Part shown: positions 22,770 to 33,980 of the stretch, in pieces
How positions within the stretch are numbered: position 1 is the first letter of the stretch
Layout: the number at the start of each line of letters is the position of its first letter
Position numbers and translations under genes: made by a program
Origin: Hericium rajendrae
Taxonomy: Eukaryota; Basidiomycota; Agaricomycetes; Russulales; Hericiaceae
Assembly: GCA_033439255.1 (NCBI GenBank)
Contig: CM065885.1
Span: 682,001-746,000, forward strand
Direction of reading: 5' to 3'
Length of the DNA stretch: 64,000 bases
Notes under the pieces: generated by a model
What the model was told of the DNA's origin: nothing
What the model saw: the letters and a program-made list of their open reading frames with translations, nothing else
Databases searched by the model: none

Positions 22770-23570
22770 ACCATTATGACGCTGTTCTGGTGAGTTTGTC
22801 GTGGTAATTAGCTGAGAGAAACTGAAACTCACAAGAAGCTCGCAACAAGCAGCTTTTTTTGGCCCAAAATTCAACGCCAGATTCCCCACGGCGAGCGGCG
22901 AGCACCGTCATTAGGCCAAATAGTCGGAGTCGATGTCCGTGAACGTCAACATTTACAGTCGCGCGAGCTCTGGGTGGAGCCCAGTGTGATCTGTGGTGTC
23001 ATTCTCGTGAGTTCTTTTTCATTATTAGCCGAGGTGAATTGGAGCTCACCTTGAGGTCGCCAATAACAGTTATTTTGGTTTCAAAAATCGGGCCCAGAGG
23101 CCCCGCGGCGAGCGGGGACCGCTATCATTAGAGCAAATGTTCGTATTCCGCAAAAGTTCACGTGCTGTCAGCAACGGCACGGGCGTGGGGCGCAGCCCCG
23201 CGCATGCTTGATGCTGGTGAGTGTTCCGAGCGCGCGGTTTTGACGACGTTTCAGTTATTGACTTGATGTCTTCGTGGAAGGCGTTTGTCGCCTCGGAGTT
23301 TTGAGGTCCAGGCTCCCGAGGCTTGCGGCAGTTGGACGTGGTAGACGGAAGATATTCGTTGGCAATGCGAATGGACTTCCGTTCACACTGATCCGAGCGC
23401 TGGGCGTAGCCCAGCGCGTGCACTGACTCGCTATGTGACGCGGTCAGTCTCTTTCATCGAAATGAACCGAGGGGAAGGTGGACAGACCAGGAGCTCGAAA
23501 AACAAATTTTCGTTGCCCGGACATGTGGCTTTCAGGCCCCGCGGCGAGCAGCAGTCACACTCCGAAGATG
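22770..23570. repeat. Diverged ~215-bp tandem repeats with hairpins
   Basis: Two landmarks recur. The CGGCGAGC motif recurs at about 22889, 23106 and 23543 (217 bp, then about twice that). A palindrome recurs at 22970-22984, 23187-23199 and 23397-23417 (217 and 210 bp apart). The units are strongly diverged elsewhere but keep a GTGAGTT-like start and the GC-rich segment. No protein-coding signal follows the repeat in any frame. Confidence 0.55.
23397..23417. other. Perfect 9-bp-stem palindrome
   Basis: GCGCTGGGC and its exact complement GCCCAGCGC flank a GTA loop. Weaker but still perfect versions sit at 22970-22984 (CTGGG, loop TGGAG, CCCAG) and 23187-23199 (GGGGC, loop GCA, GCCCC). Confidence 0.8.
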
Positions 23571-23816
23571 AAGTGCTCATCGTTGTGGTGAGCGGTGGCG
23601 ACACTGGGCGTATGTTCGCACGTGCTCGCAGGGCACGTCATGGAGTTAGAAGTAAAGATTGGGGGGAGGAGGCCTTTGCGCACGGGGATAATGTGGTACT
23701 CACCTCGTATTCCCGCTCTGCCAGTCCCCTCTTGCGCGGCACTTTCGAAATCCATACATCCGCTGTGCCGTCGCATTGCTGTCCGCCTGAGCACCTTGAG
23801 CTAGACATCTCGAGGG

Positions 23817-24582
23817 CGTCATCGTCAAGTATGTGGAGGCGGGACGCGTCTTCGCTCGTGGCGCCCGCTCTCCGCTGTTAGCGCGTGCACCAGAATGGCA
23901 CCATTGTGGGCGCTCTGCGATGCCCGGGCGTGCTGAGTACGGGTCATGTCTGCGATTCGGGCGTCACGCGCTCCAGCTGGACATCGAGCGCGATGTGGTT
24001 TCCCAGCGTCCGTTGCATGCCCTGCACACTCTCGCATTCTTGAATCCTTCGACATCACGTTCTATCCTCTCGATGACGCTGCTCATGGTGTGCATGTGTT
24101 CGAATCGGACTGGAGAATGCGGTGAGTGCCGCGTGCTTCATTCTGAGAAGGCGGTCTTGTTTACCATTTCCCCTTTGCGTACCCTACTGATCTCGCTCGC
24201 CTACAGACTCTGCGCCTGATCGCATACCCTTCCGCAGGACCAGTCTGGAGTGCCGTCCGCCAGTTCCAAACCGAAGGCGTCATCGTCAAGTTAGATGCGC
24301 GGATCTCATCTGGCATTCAGTTTCTGGCTGCTTTCGTTGCGCTTTTCGATCTCCCATGCGCTGACGCCTTTCCCGGATGAGCCGGTTCGGAGTTCGGCTG
24401 GATTCGACACCATGAGTGAGTTGTACTTTGCTTCGCGGAATGGGATCTTGCTTACCATTTCTCGTGCACATAGCCTGCCGATCTCGCTCATCCACCGACT
24501 CTGCCCCTGCGCCCGCGTCCTCGAGCGCCATCTGCCAGTCTCGCGCACAGCTCCATGGCATGCCAAGGGCGTCATCGTCAAG
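23817..24582 (-). repeat. Three exon-like modules starting LDDDA
   Basis: A GGCGTCATCGTCAAG block occurs at 23817-23829 (start slightly shortened), 24277-24290 and 24568-24582; on the minus strand it reads LDDDA(L/F). In the second and third modules the same strand shows a conserved donor-like sequence about 120 bp further on (AAATGGTAAACAAGA and AAATGGTAAGCAAGA) and an acceptor-like end (tctccag, aatccag). This looks like a decayed gene built from repeated exons; I cannot name it. Confidence 0.4.
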
Positions 24583-25229
24583 TTCGAGAGGCCGCGCCTT
24601 GCTTGCCATGCAACCGCCGGGCATCACGTCCTTTCCCACACGGGTGTTGGACGTGTTCGGGGGTCGTTTGTGTGCGCTCGCTCTCGCGGTTCAAAGCGGA
24701 CTGGAGGGGGAGACTGGCGAGCGCTGTCTTCGTGGGCACGCGATGCGTTTGCGGGGGTCCAAAACGCGCCGGTCTTCACCGGACCACCAGACTGGTGGGT
24801 AGAGTTGCGGGGACTTGCGAAGGGACGGGACTGGGGGCGTGGTGCTGATTAGCACTGGTCATGTCATCTGCGCGCGGACTCCACGGTGGTCCCCGGGCTT
24901 GTTGGCGGGCATATATGGGCATGTGATGGGGCGGAGCGGGGCGGGCATGTTGTTCAATGTCTCGGCATGCATATGCGATGCAAGAGGGGTGGGGTGCTTA
25001 CCCGAGGTACGTGTCCTCCCTGCATGTTGCTCGCGGTGTGCTCACCTCCGTACGTGGCCCAAGGCCGCTCTGCGACTCGTTCTCCACGGCGATGGGATAT
25101 GTTGCATGACAGCATAATGTGCACGAGTCGTTGGGTTGGGGGAGAGGTTTTGGATGCGGGATAGGTCATGTGGGGTGCAGGATATGGGTGAATTATGATA
25201 AATGCCTAGCTACTATTACATGCAAGAAA
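24583..25229. other. GC-rich non-coding stretch
   Basis: Several open frames on both strands arise from high GC content; none has a recognisable domain. It lies directly downstream of gene B and may include decayed 3' exons of it. Confidence 0.35.
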
Positions 25230-26268
25230 TTAATCAACCCTGGAGCGACCGGCGGCTTTGCGCATCGGCCGCTTCGGTATACCGAACACGGGGGGCGGGG
25301 CTGGCCTCCGCACTGCAGCAAGCGGTCGAAGACCCTCTCGGACCAATGAGCGGTCGACCGGCGTGTTGTCCGGCGTGCGCGCGGAGACTCCGCGCGGTGC
25401 CGGAACAACGCGCAAAGGCTGGGGCAGCCGCCCTCCGGAACTCATCATTGCGGGTCGCTGCCGCCGCGCGGAGGCATGAGATTGATGTCCCATGTCGACA
25501 TCCGGAGGCGTGCGACCCACAGCAGGCTGGTCCGGCTGGTCTGAGCGGTGCGATGTCAGTATAAAAGCAATGACAGAAGAGTTGAGGAGGGATACGTACT
25601 ACTGGTAGCGCGATGCCCTTCATATTGCAGAGACTCCGGCGACTCTGCAAACAACCCGCGCCAGGCGTCAGCATTGATGGGGCCTGCGAGCGTGAGCTCC
25701 GGAGGAGGGAGGGTATAGGCGGAGGGGGTGGGATCATATATTGGATGGACCAGGTCTTCTGGAAGGTAAAAGATGGGGAAAGATGCGTCAGAGATCTGTA
25801 CTGTGATGGACATCAGCTGACGCATTTGTTCATGACAATCAGGAACGCACCATCCTCCCACCAGCGATGACCACAGAACTGCTCCGACCTTGCCATCCAG
25901 TATGACGGACTGAGACCATCGATATACGTGTAATCGGAGAGCGCGTGGAGATCGACGTTCTCGGGCCGCATGGACGAGAGGACTCGCATGGTGTTGCGCA
26001 TGAACGAGGGGACGGGGACTAGTGCGGTCTCCTCGGACACGTTGGCCGTGCTCGCTCGAATGGCGTCGGCATGCTTCTACAAAGCACTGAATAGAAGCGG
26101 AGATGGTAGCCGAGGGTGACACACCAAACACTGGATGAAGCCATGCACCCAGGCGACACGCATGCCCGGAGGCATCAACGGGGATGTTGCCCTTGCAGCA
26201 ACAAGACCAAGACCGACCGAGTCACAAGCAGCGGAGTACGCTGCATTGAGGTCCGCAATGGAAGACAT
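25230..26268 (-). CDS. Family A/B/C member B
   Basis: Function unknown. Exon 1 (MSSIADLNAAYSAACDSVGL.. FIQCL) and exon 2 (SFMRNTMRVLSSMRPENVDL.. GHRWWED) align with gene A, including the WWE motif. A strong donor (gtgcgt) after the WWED codons and a ttccag acceptor remove an apparent stop and continue as EDLVHPIYDPTPSAYTLPPP. A third intron (gtacgt..ctcag) leads to a basic Pro-rich C-terminus with the family motif GLRPLAAVRRPAPPPVFGI, ending SRVD with TAA. Unlike A, it stops there and has no cysteine cluster. It is divergent from D2 across 353 bp (26269-26621), in which I see no defined promoter element. Confidence 0.55.
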
Positions 26269-26621
26269 GATAAAGCTAGGATGAGCGATGATTGAAAACA
26301 GAGACCGCAGGTTAATAGTGACTGAGGAAGGCAATGATGTGGGGGGAGGGAAGGAGACCGAGCGCGGACTTTGATGCTGCTTTGTTTGTCACATGTTGCG
26401 CGTTTCATCGTCACAAAAATGATGTCACATCGTGCTGATGTAATCCAGTTCTGACCGTCCGGTCCTAGTCAAGTCAGTCCGGCCGGACCAGCCCGGTTAT
26501 CTGGATCTTATGTCATCTAACCTTAACCTGACTCAAAACTGACTTTGTCTCAAACCCGAATCAAAGGGCAGGCATTCCGTGGCATGCGGCAACTCCCGGT
26601 CGGAGATGGAATGACTTTGCG

Positions 26622-28297
26622 ATGCATGGTCTGTCGTCTGTGAGTGTTAGGGAGGCCCATCGTGCGGAATGTCCTTGTCCAATGCCCTGCCACACTACCG
26701 CTTCTCGCTCTTCCACAAGCGTAACGTTCAACTGGACGACTCTCCGGGCCACTGTTGAGAGTATGGAATATCGGATTGGAAGAGATCTTGACGACGTGGC
26801 AGATGCGGGGATGGTAGACAGGCCGTGGTGCCTCGCTCGCATTTGCAGTGACGCAGTAAGTGTCTATGCTATCTTCCAGCTACGTACACCCTGACGCGCA
26901 TCGCAGGTCATCATCGAAAAGGCGATTGCAGAAGTCAAGCGCCTCGAAGCTAGCACTCGGATTGACCGTCCCTCAGGTGGGAAATGCATCTTGGAGAGTT
27001 TCCCCCCTTTGCTCATCAAGGTTGCGGAGTGGTACAAGACTTGTTATGGTGGAGGCAGTGGGGTGATGCTAGCACCTGATGGAACCATTGTAGAGTCACT
27101 CCTACGGGCAATGGAGAGGTTCCGGATGTCGAGGGGAGGGATCAGACCGACGACAATGTTGGAGGGAGGACAAGGTAATGACTTTGTTGTATGTTCCTTG
27201 TTCTGCACTGATTTTTAGGCCCTGCAGCTCCAGACAAGCGTCAGCATGGGGATAAGGAGGGCCTAATTGCAGTGGAGGATAAGCTGGGCAATGAGGATAA
27301 TGGATCAACTCGCAAAGGTGTGTTGTCTCATAGTAATCTTGTATTGCACATTAACAGCTGTTGTGTAGGAAGTCCGCAGGTCATCGGGAGTGGAGACGTG
27401 TTAATGCCGACGATGCCTATAGTACCGGCAAAGAGGCGGAATTGTGAACCTGCACTCCAACGACCGCCGCCGCCCAGTGCGATCACTGGCAGAGCATTCC
27501 ACGGGCCAATCGTCCAGAGTCGTTATCTCCGGGCTAGCAGTCCGAGCTCTCTGCCGCACGACAACATCGATCCGAAGACCGCCCCGGGAAAAGGTTAGTT
27601 CATGTATCATTTCCGTTGCATGATCTCATCGGTTTCAGATGTACCTATGGTGTGGATCCAGGCCAAGGCCCAATCTTTAGTACAACTTCAGACGCGGACC
27701 GACAAAGACCGAACTGGTGCGGGTAGCCGAGCTTCTCAGGAGTGCCAGTCGGCACCTGGTCCATCTAGCGTAGGGACGACCACTCCGGAGCTCAGCCGGT
27801 ACGAAAGAGGCAACGTCGCAGCTTCTTATGGCCAAACCGGCTTGGTTAACATGAATATGCTGCATGACATTGACCAGCACATCAAAGGGCTGCATAAGAA
27901 TGTTGATCATGTGTCCATGCAATTGGAGAAAGGCCTTCAGCGGTATTCCCTAGCTGCAGAGCAGGGCAACGTCATCCTCAATCGCATAGCTTCTCTGGAG
28001 CAGAGTGTGACGGTGATGAGACAGGAGCTGAAGGAGGGTATGAAGGATTTGGAGGACAAGCTCGACGATGTCTCTCGACAGGTTGCCGACTTAGAGTGTG
28101 AAGTCCCTGGTTTGTCCGACGCTCTCTCGACTCTTCGGCAGGACCATGATGACCTGTCTGAAGAGGTCCAACATCGGTTTGACACAGTCGCAGACCAATT
28201 CAGCTGGGTCAACACTCATATGCCCCTTCCTACTGACGAGTTTTCGACGGACTCAGAATTGGGAGAATCCTCTGATAGCAACGTTGGAGATAAGTAG
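26622..28297 (+). CDS. Coiled-coil hypothetical protein (D2)
   Basis: Not recognised. The N-terminal part (about residues 1-150) is a mixed helical domain: TFNWTTLRATVESMEYRIGR, then VIIEKAIAEVKRLEAST and LESFPPLLIKVAEWYKTC. A basic, Pro-rich linker follows (VPAKRRNCEPALQRPPPPS). The last exon (after an intron ending at about 27639) is a long coiled coil (ILNRIASLEQSVTVMRQELK, LEDKLDDVSRQVADLE) with an acidic C-terminus (DSELGESSDSNVGDK). About five introns of 45-65 nt are needed, the first a clean gtaagt..gcag after the SDA codons. It is head-to-head with gene B. The coiled coil may make it an oligomer (inference). Confidence 0.55.
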
Positions 28298-28359
28298 TTC
28301 ATATCATTGATCTGTGCATTCTTTTTGTGTCTGTCCATGAGTCCGAATCTGCTGTATTC

Positions 28360-28620
28360 CAAATTTCTGTACCAGTCCGAATCTATTTTTTCATTCCCAG
28401 TCCGGAAATTTGTCAAGAGCTGAAGCATTGGAATTTGAATCCGGTACTCCAATAATCCGATGTTTCAGCCCTCTGGTAGTCCGGTAGTCCGGATTACCGG
28501 TAATCCAGTCATCCGGTGAACTAAGAGTCCGGTAAAGTGAGAATCCAAGTCCGAATAATACAAGTCCGAATCCGAGTCCGAGTCCGAGTCCGAATGTGCA
28601 TGCAGTGGTCCGAGACCGGG
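28360..28620. repeat. AGTCCG-type microsatellite and TCCGG-rich stretch
   Basis: Repeated TCCGGTA/TCCGGAT words are followed by a hexamer run of AGTCCG/AATCCG type (about 28551-28594). Confidence 0.7.
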
Positions 28621-28659
28621 CTGGTGAATCCGGACAGGGACGAGGCCAGTTGAGCTGGG

Positions 28660-28865
28660 CCGTAGTTTGCGAGGCATTAAATATGGGTGACCGAGCCGCA
28701 CCGTAGACTGCGGTACATATCTATGCAAGCCGACCCGTAACCTACGGTCTATTCCCAAATCCAGCTGGTTCGTGGCTTACGGACCAAAAACGGTGATTCC
28801 AGCTGGCTTTGACCAGCCCGTAACTTACGGCCTTAGGCCACTTTTGTCTGGCCCGTAGGTTGCGG
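28660..28865. repeat. Six 13-bp palindromes CCGTA-N3-TRCGG
   Basis: Copies at 28660, 28701, 28735, 28770, 28818 and 28853, spaced 34-48 bp. Examples are CCGTAACCTACGG, CCGTAACTTACGG, CCGTAGACTGCGG and CCGTAGGTTGCGG. Both half-sites are conserved while the 3-bp spacer varies. They adjoin the truncated 3' end of the hAT transposase, a position where hAT elements carry transposase-binding subterminal repeats (inference). Confidence 0.75.
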
Positions 28866-28934
28866 CGAAAGTCACACCATTGACTGCAATCAGTACTGCC
28901 ATGTCACACTGAGCTTGACGTGATTTGAACGTAC

Positions 28935-31423
28935 CTGAGCCAGCGGTGCTGTTGGAAGCAATGACGACAATGTGGCTGGGGCCTCCGATGGAGGCGGCTT
29001 GTATGTTTCTTCCCACCGTTGAGTGGCTAGCGCACGGACACCTTCAATGTCGCTGATGGACCAACCCTGTCGGCGAAACCAGTCCAGCTTCTTATCTGGG
29101 GACATAACTATGAAGGGGCACGTAAATGAAGTAAATCACAATGATGCTAATATGGACTGACCTATCGCAAGTCGATAAACTTCACATTCTTCGGCCAATA
29201 AGCCATAATACTTTTCTGCGAGAAGAACTCCCGAGTGTGCGGCAACCCGGATAACGGCAGGGACATCGGTCGCATCACGGACACACCGAAGCGCCGCAAT
29301 AAGATCTTCAAGCATCGGAATGGTGTCCATTACGAGAGGAACCTCTTTCTTTGAGAAGAGCTTGGTTGGCCCATCAAAGATCTAAGAGATGGTCAGATCG
29401 AGACCGATGACAACAGTATAAGATCAGTACTCACTGCGAGAACATCGACAAGCTCAATGGCGAGGTCCCATTGTGCATTTGAAAGACGGTATGATGCCAA
29501 TTTATTGGCGGCTGGTGCTGTCAGTTGTTCAACGATCTTGCGGAAGTGGACATGCGCTTCGAGGCAGGCTAGATCTGAATTCCAGCGCGTTGGCACACGA
29601 CGGGCAAGTGCACGTTTGTCGCCTTGGAGCGATTGATCGGCCTTGACGAGATTGTCAAATTGCTCACCCAGTGTCGTCGAGTCATGCACCTTGCGCGCGA
29701 GGCCGGCGACCTATATCAAGTTAGATATATAGATTACGAACAAGAATATAAGTGAAAGATACCCTTGGAAAATTTCCTAGTGCTTGCTTGTCTTGTGCGG
29801 CAGGGATGAAAACACCTTTCGTGCGCATCTCAGCGATTGCACGATCCCGCAAGGTGGAGACGACGTGATCATCATGGGCCTGCTGTCCAGCATCATCAGT
29901 AGGTGCCGCTTCGTCCGCGAGTGTCTCTGCAAGTTCAGAGTCTTCAGCCGATAGCGCTTCGCCATCCTGTAGCACGAATTCTTCGAAGGCGTAGTCGGCC
30001 AGCGGCTGCTCACTAGCTTGTGGCATGCGCGTACTTGATCTTGTCCTCGATGAAACTGTGACCTTCTTCTTGCGCTTGTATTGTTTAAAGAAGAACGAGA
30101 TGAAAGCCTAGGCATTAAACATGAGCTCAATCAAAAGGTCGTATAGAGGGTAACATACCTTCGCGATTAAATTGACAATGTGAGGGAAGCAGCGTGTGCG
30201 GGAGGCGCTGCCACGGAAGTTCGGTAGAAGCTTTTGAGCTTCGGTAGCTGTCGTATTACAGTTTCCAGCATTGTCCATGCAGAGCGTATGAAGCTATGCA
30301 TATATAGTGTAAGATAATTCAGCAAAAGTGGCGAAATAGACTTACAAATCTCTCGAGCCCAAAACGGCGGATGCAGTCAACAAGAACCTCCGCGAGATAC
30401 TTGCCAGTGTGGCTCTCAGTTAACCTAACATATATGCACATTAAACACATAGGAAATCTGACTTGAATCTATGCACATACCTGATAAACTCGAGAATCGC
30501 ACGATATATGCGCCCTGCCTCATACCAGATTACAACGACACCTAGAAAAGATGCGATAATTGGTGCGGTCCACCCGTCAATTGCTAAATGGATCGCTCGG
30601 TTTCGTTTCTACAATTTTTTAGTTTGGCAATATCACTTAGTCGGCTGTGGCACATACCTTAAAGTACTCTTTTACGTGCTCACCAAGCTCGATGTAGAGG
30701 AACTTGATGTCCGTTGAGATTGTCGTTGGGTGAGGAATTACGGTACCTGGGCGAAGCATCTGTACTTCCATCTTGTAATAGTCATCGGTAACATAGTTGA
30801 ATGGGCGATGATGCTTAGCGCAACGCAACGCGATGACTGCACGGTGCGCGGCAATGGAATACGGGGGCACATCAGCTTTGGCGGAGGACAATGCTATGAC
30901 TGAGACTCCGCGCTCTGAGTCGCACTTCTTCGCCGAGTTCAATAGATTGCTCGTTCCCTGGCTCGTGCCTTCGCGTGGTCGCTCTTGCGGCTTGTGATCG
31001 GGCCATTGGCTCTTGCATGTAAAGACATAGTACATCTTCTTTCGTCCATTCTCGATAACGCGTTTGATTGAGACCGTGTAGTGCTGATATGATATTGAGC
31101 TCCATCGACCTTTTGTCGAGGCTGAAAAATAGGTATTTGATGCACCGCATATATGAGCATCATGCGAGAACTCAAGTGCGACAGGGAGACTTACCTATGA
31201 TTTTCTCATCATCTTCTACCCATACCTCCTCATCACTCTTATCATACAGTGACCCAGATGCTGTTTTTCGACGCTTATTAGTCGGTTCTACATGGACGGC
31301 CTGAATGCGCTGATTTTCGATGCCTAAGGACTCAACAGATGATGTCCGCACAGCAGACTGAGGCCCACGAGGGGGAATTAAATGGGATATAGAATTAGTG
31401 CAGGCTGAAAGTGGATTTGCCAT
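28935..31423 (-). CDS. hAT-family transposase, C-terminally truncated
   Basis: Cut-and-paste transposase with an RNase-H-like fold. It starts MANPLSACTNS. An exon carries a BED-like nucleic-acid-binding region (KKMYYVFTCKSQWPDHKPQE). Then come YYKMEVQMLRPGTVIP, the catalytic strand HLAIDGWTAPIIASFLGV (first Asp), LCMDNAGNCNTTATE (second Asp), CFPHIVNLIAKAFISFFFKQ, an acidic insertion, and VPTRWNSDLACLEAH with the TRWNS hallmark. Further exons give DTIPMLEDLIAALRCV, the KYYGLLAE helix and QGWSISDIEGVRALATQRWE. The last exon ends at a gtacgt donor (28934), and no exon with the hAT dimerisation domain is found beyond it. At least eight introns are present. Frame is kept in the visible exons, so the element was probably active before losing its end. 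Confidence 0.85.
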
Positions 31424-32588
31424 AGTAAAGCTTCATGAGGTTCGAGGATATTATACTAGAGCTAAGAGCGAGTGTAACAAGGATGGTACATAGAGAGGAT
31501 GGATGAAGACGCCGTGAGGGCGCGCGACGCGTCGTACAGGACCGAGCCGGATAGCCGCCTACAACCGTGAGAAAGTCAATCCGTACCCAACCGTCATCCA
31601 ACCTCCGGATGCGGATGGATGGCATCCGGACGAGCTCCATCCGCGCTGGTCCCTATCCCCATAGACGCTGACATTTTCAAGTCTTGCGTGCTGGAATGCT
31701 TCGATCAACTCGCGTGTCTTCCGGTGCAAGGAGGAATGCGGTCACGCGTGGGTCACGCGTGACCGAATTCTCGACCTCGACCCGGCCGTCATGCTCAGAG
31801 TCCGTATCTTCTGCGCACGCAGTGCCCTTGGATCAGTAGTATTAGAGCCTGAGAGGCTTGTTGTTCAGTTTGGCTGGCTGGTGAGTCTCAGAGCTTGTGT
31901 CTCGCCTTAAAATTTAGTCTAATCGTTTGTCATTTCGTTTCAGATAGATGAAGCTATGGCGTACGTTTACTTAGTGAATACACTGCATAGCTCACAAGCT
32001 GTATTGTTTGAGAAGAATTTGCGAGCCAGATGTTGCAAAGCATGCATCATCTTTTCCAGCTGGCTGCTTCCGCCGTGTTGGGTTTTCAAGCCCACTTCTT
32101 CAGGGTCAACTGTCATTCTCGTCCTCGTCTTCCTCACGTTCTACGCCTCCGTCAACTCCAATATCCGGATCTTCTATGGCATCGCCATGTCCGCTTTGTC
32201 GGACTCATGGCAAGAGCGCACAAGTCTAGTCCCAGGCACTCTGACTGCCGCTTCAATATTGTTCCATCAAGCAGTTTGAACTCGTTGAAAACGATGATAG
32301 CTATCCTGAGGTGCGTATCATCGTCATTAAATGCTTCCCTCGCATCCCCGCTTTCAGGCAAACTATGATGATATCTGTCTTTTCAATTCGTGCGCAGCCT
32401 TATCCGGCCCGAATTTCGGTCTCAGACTTGTTTTTCGTCTTCAATTGCGTGCTCGCTCACAATCGGTTGCACAATCGCAGCTTCTCATCACATGGAATGG
32501 GATCGCCGTCCTACGATATATAATGTCGTATGGGGCATTATGAATGCAGTAGCGCTTCTCTTATCCACTTCCGAACTCCTTCAACGAA
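31424..32588. other. Intergenic
   Basis: No convincing gene. Overlapping Ser-rich frames at 31956-32370 are mutually exclusive and lack motifs. The left part (about 31600-31660) has TCCGGATG-type inverted words and may include the 5' end of the hAT element. Confidence 0.4.
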
Positions 32589-33980
32589 ATGCCAGCCCTC
32601 GTCCGCGATCCGATTTTGAACTCTCTCTCCGCTTATCCGTCCTACGAGAAAACACCGCAGATCGGCACACGCTTCCCCGATGCATCCGTTCAGCTCTCGC
32701 AGTGGCTGAAGGCCGATAATGCCGACCAGGTTATCAAGGACCTGGCGACGCTCGTGTCGCACCGCGGTGTCGTCTTCTTTTCCAACCAGAACCTCACCGT
32801 GGATGAACAGCGGCTGCTTGGCACACGTCTGGGAGAGCTGTCGGGAAAACCTAAATCATCGACGCTGCATAAGCATCCTATCACGGAGGCGACACCAGAG
32901 CTCGGCGCTGATATTTCTGTCATCTCAAGCAAGGGGTACGTCTCCGTGTCTGCTCGTCATGTACTTCTACGAACATTACCTCTTGTCTACAGGGGAATCA
33001 CTCAGGTCGATAGAAACAAGATTCAGCGTGCGAGTAACGGCTGGCACGCAGATATCACATTTGAGAAAGTTCCTTCCGATTATGCAGTGAGTATCTTGCC
33101 AGTGCTAATGTATTCATCGTCTTACCGCCACACAAGATTCTTAAGATCCACACGCTTCCACCTGGTACGCAGCGTCCAGTATGACGAAGCCAGTTCTGAC
33201 AGTACCGTATCGCTATTCGTCGTATGCGAATATAGCTGGAGGCGACACTTTGTGGGCCAGTGGCTACGAGGCTTACGACCGGCTCTCCCCTGCTTTTAAG
33301 ACCTGGCTGGAAGGTCTGCACGCCGTTCACGACGGCAAATTCTTCATCGACGTGGGTCATGATATGCAGCGTCTCGCTTCGCTAGAGCCTGACACATACT
33401 CCCAGTACGCCAAGGCAACCGGTATTCCCATCCAAGACCACCGTGGCTCGCCTGAGAACGTAGGCGAAGATCTCACGGCAGTCCAGTACGTGAATTCTTA
33501 CTCCTGTGCGCGCCCACGATCTGATCTCGCCATAGCCCGGTTATCCGTACCAACCCCGTCACCGGCTTCAAAACGCTCTTCGTGAACAAAGGGTACGCTA
33601 CTCTCCCGCCCGATCCGCACCAGCCGCACTGACCCACGGCACAACAGCTTCACGCGCCGCATCGTCGAGCTCTCGCAGGAAGAGTCTGACCACGTCCTCG
33701 ACTACCTCTTCCGCCATGTCTCCGAGAACCACGATCTCCAGGTTCGCTACCGCTGGCAGCCGAACGACGTCGCGATCTGGGACAACCGCTCAACGTACCA
33801 TACTGCGACGTGCGTCTTCTTTTCTTCCGCTGCGCTGTGGTATCGCCGACGCGCTTGTGCTGCAGGAACGATTATGGCGGCAGCGCCCGGGCGGGGAATA
33901 GGGTCGTGAGCATTGGGGAGAAGCCGTTCTTCGATCCGAAGTCCAAATCGCGGCGGGAGGCACTCGGCATCGAATACTAG
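32589..33980 (+). CDS. TauD/TfdA-like Fe(II)/2-oxoglutarate dioxygenase
   Basis: Cytosolic-type dioxygenase of the taurine catabolism (TauD/TfdA) superfamily; it probably hydroxylates a small sulfonated or carboxylated substrate. It starts MPALVRDPILNSLSAYP. Exon 1 holds LATLVSHRGVVFFSNQNL. The metal-binding His and Asp are in ASNGWHADITFEKVPSDYA. After splicing, GGDTLWASGYEAYDRLSP follows, then PVTGFKTLFVNKGFTRRI. The distal His is in IWDNRSTYHTAT, and a C-terminal Arg-rich segment ends SRREALGIEY. Introns have standard borders, e.g. after ISSKG (gtacgt) and after SDYA (gtgagt), and phases fit where checked. It has the usual length (about 370 residues) and no missing ligand. No signal peptide. 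A standalone gene. Confidence 0.85.

Noticed and set aside
24090-24120. GTTCGAATC as a tRNA T-loop
   Set aside because: No acceptor stem, D-arm or anticodon arm at the right distance.
23435-24852. Several long plus-strand frames in GC-rich DNA
   Set aside because: They overlap in all frames, lack domains and cross the repeat modules; best explained by high GC content.
25805-25820. TGATG stop-start overlap between two B frames, and a similar frame change in gene A, resembling coupled ORFs or -1 frameshifting
   Set aside because: In both genes a normal intron with in-phase exons removes the stop; B has a strong gtgcgt donor and ttccag acceptor.
28632-31655. AGGGAC .. GTCCCT as terminal inverted repeats of the hAT element with an ATCC-starting target duplication
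   Set aside because: Only six bases match, and the supposed 8-bp duplication agrees at five positions.
31956-32370. Overlapping Ser-rich frames as a zinc-ribbon gene (CPLCRTHGK)
   Set aside because: A single CxxC without partner, no splice-consistent continuation; left as intergenic.
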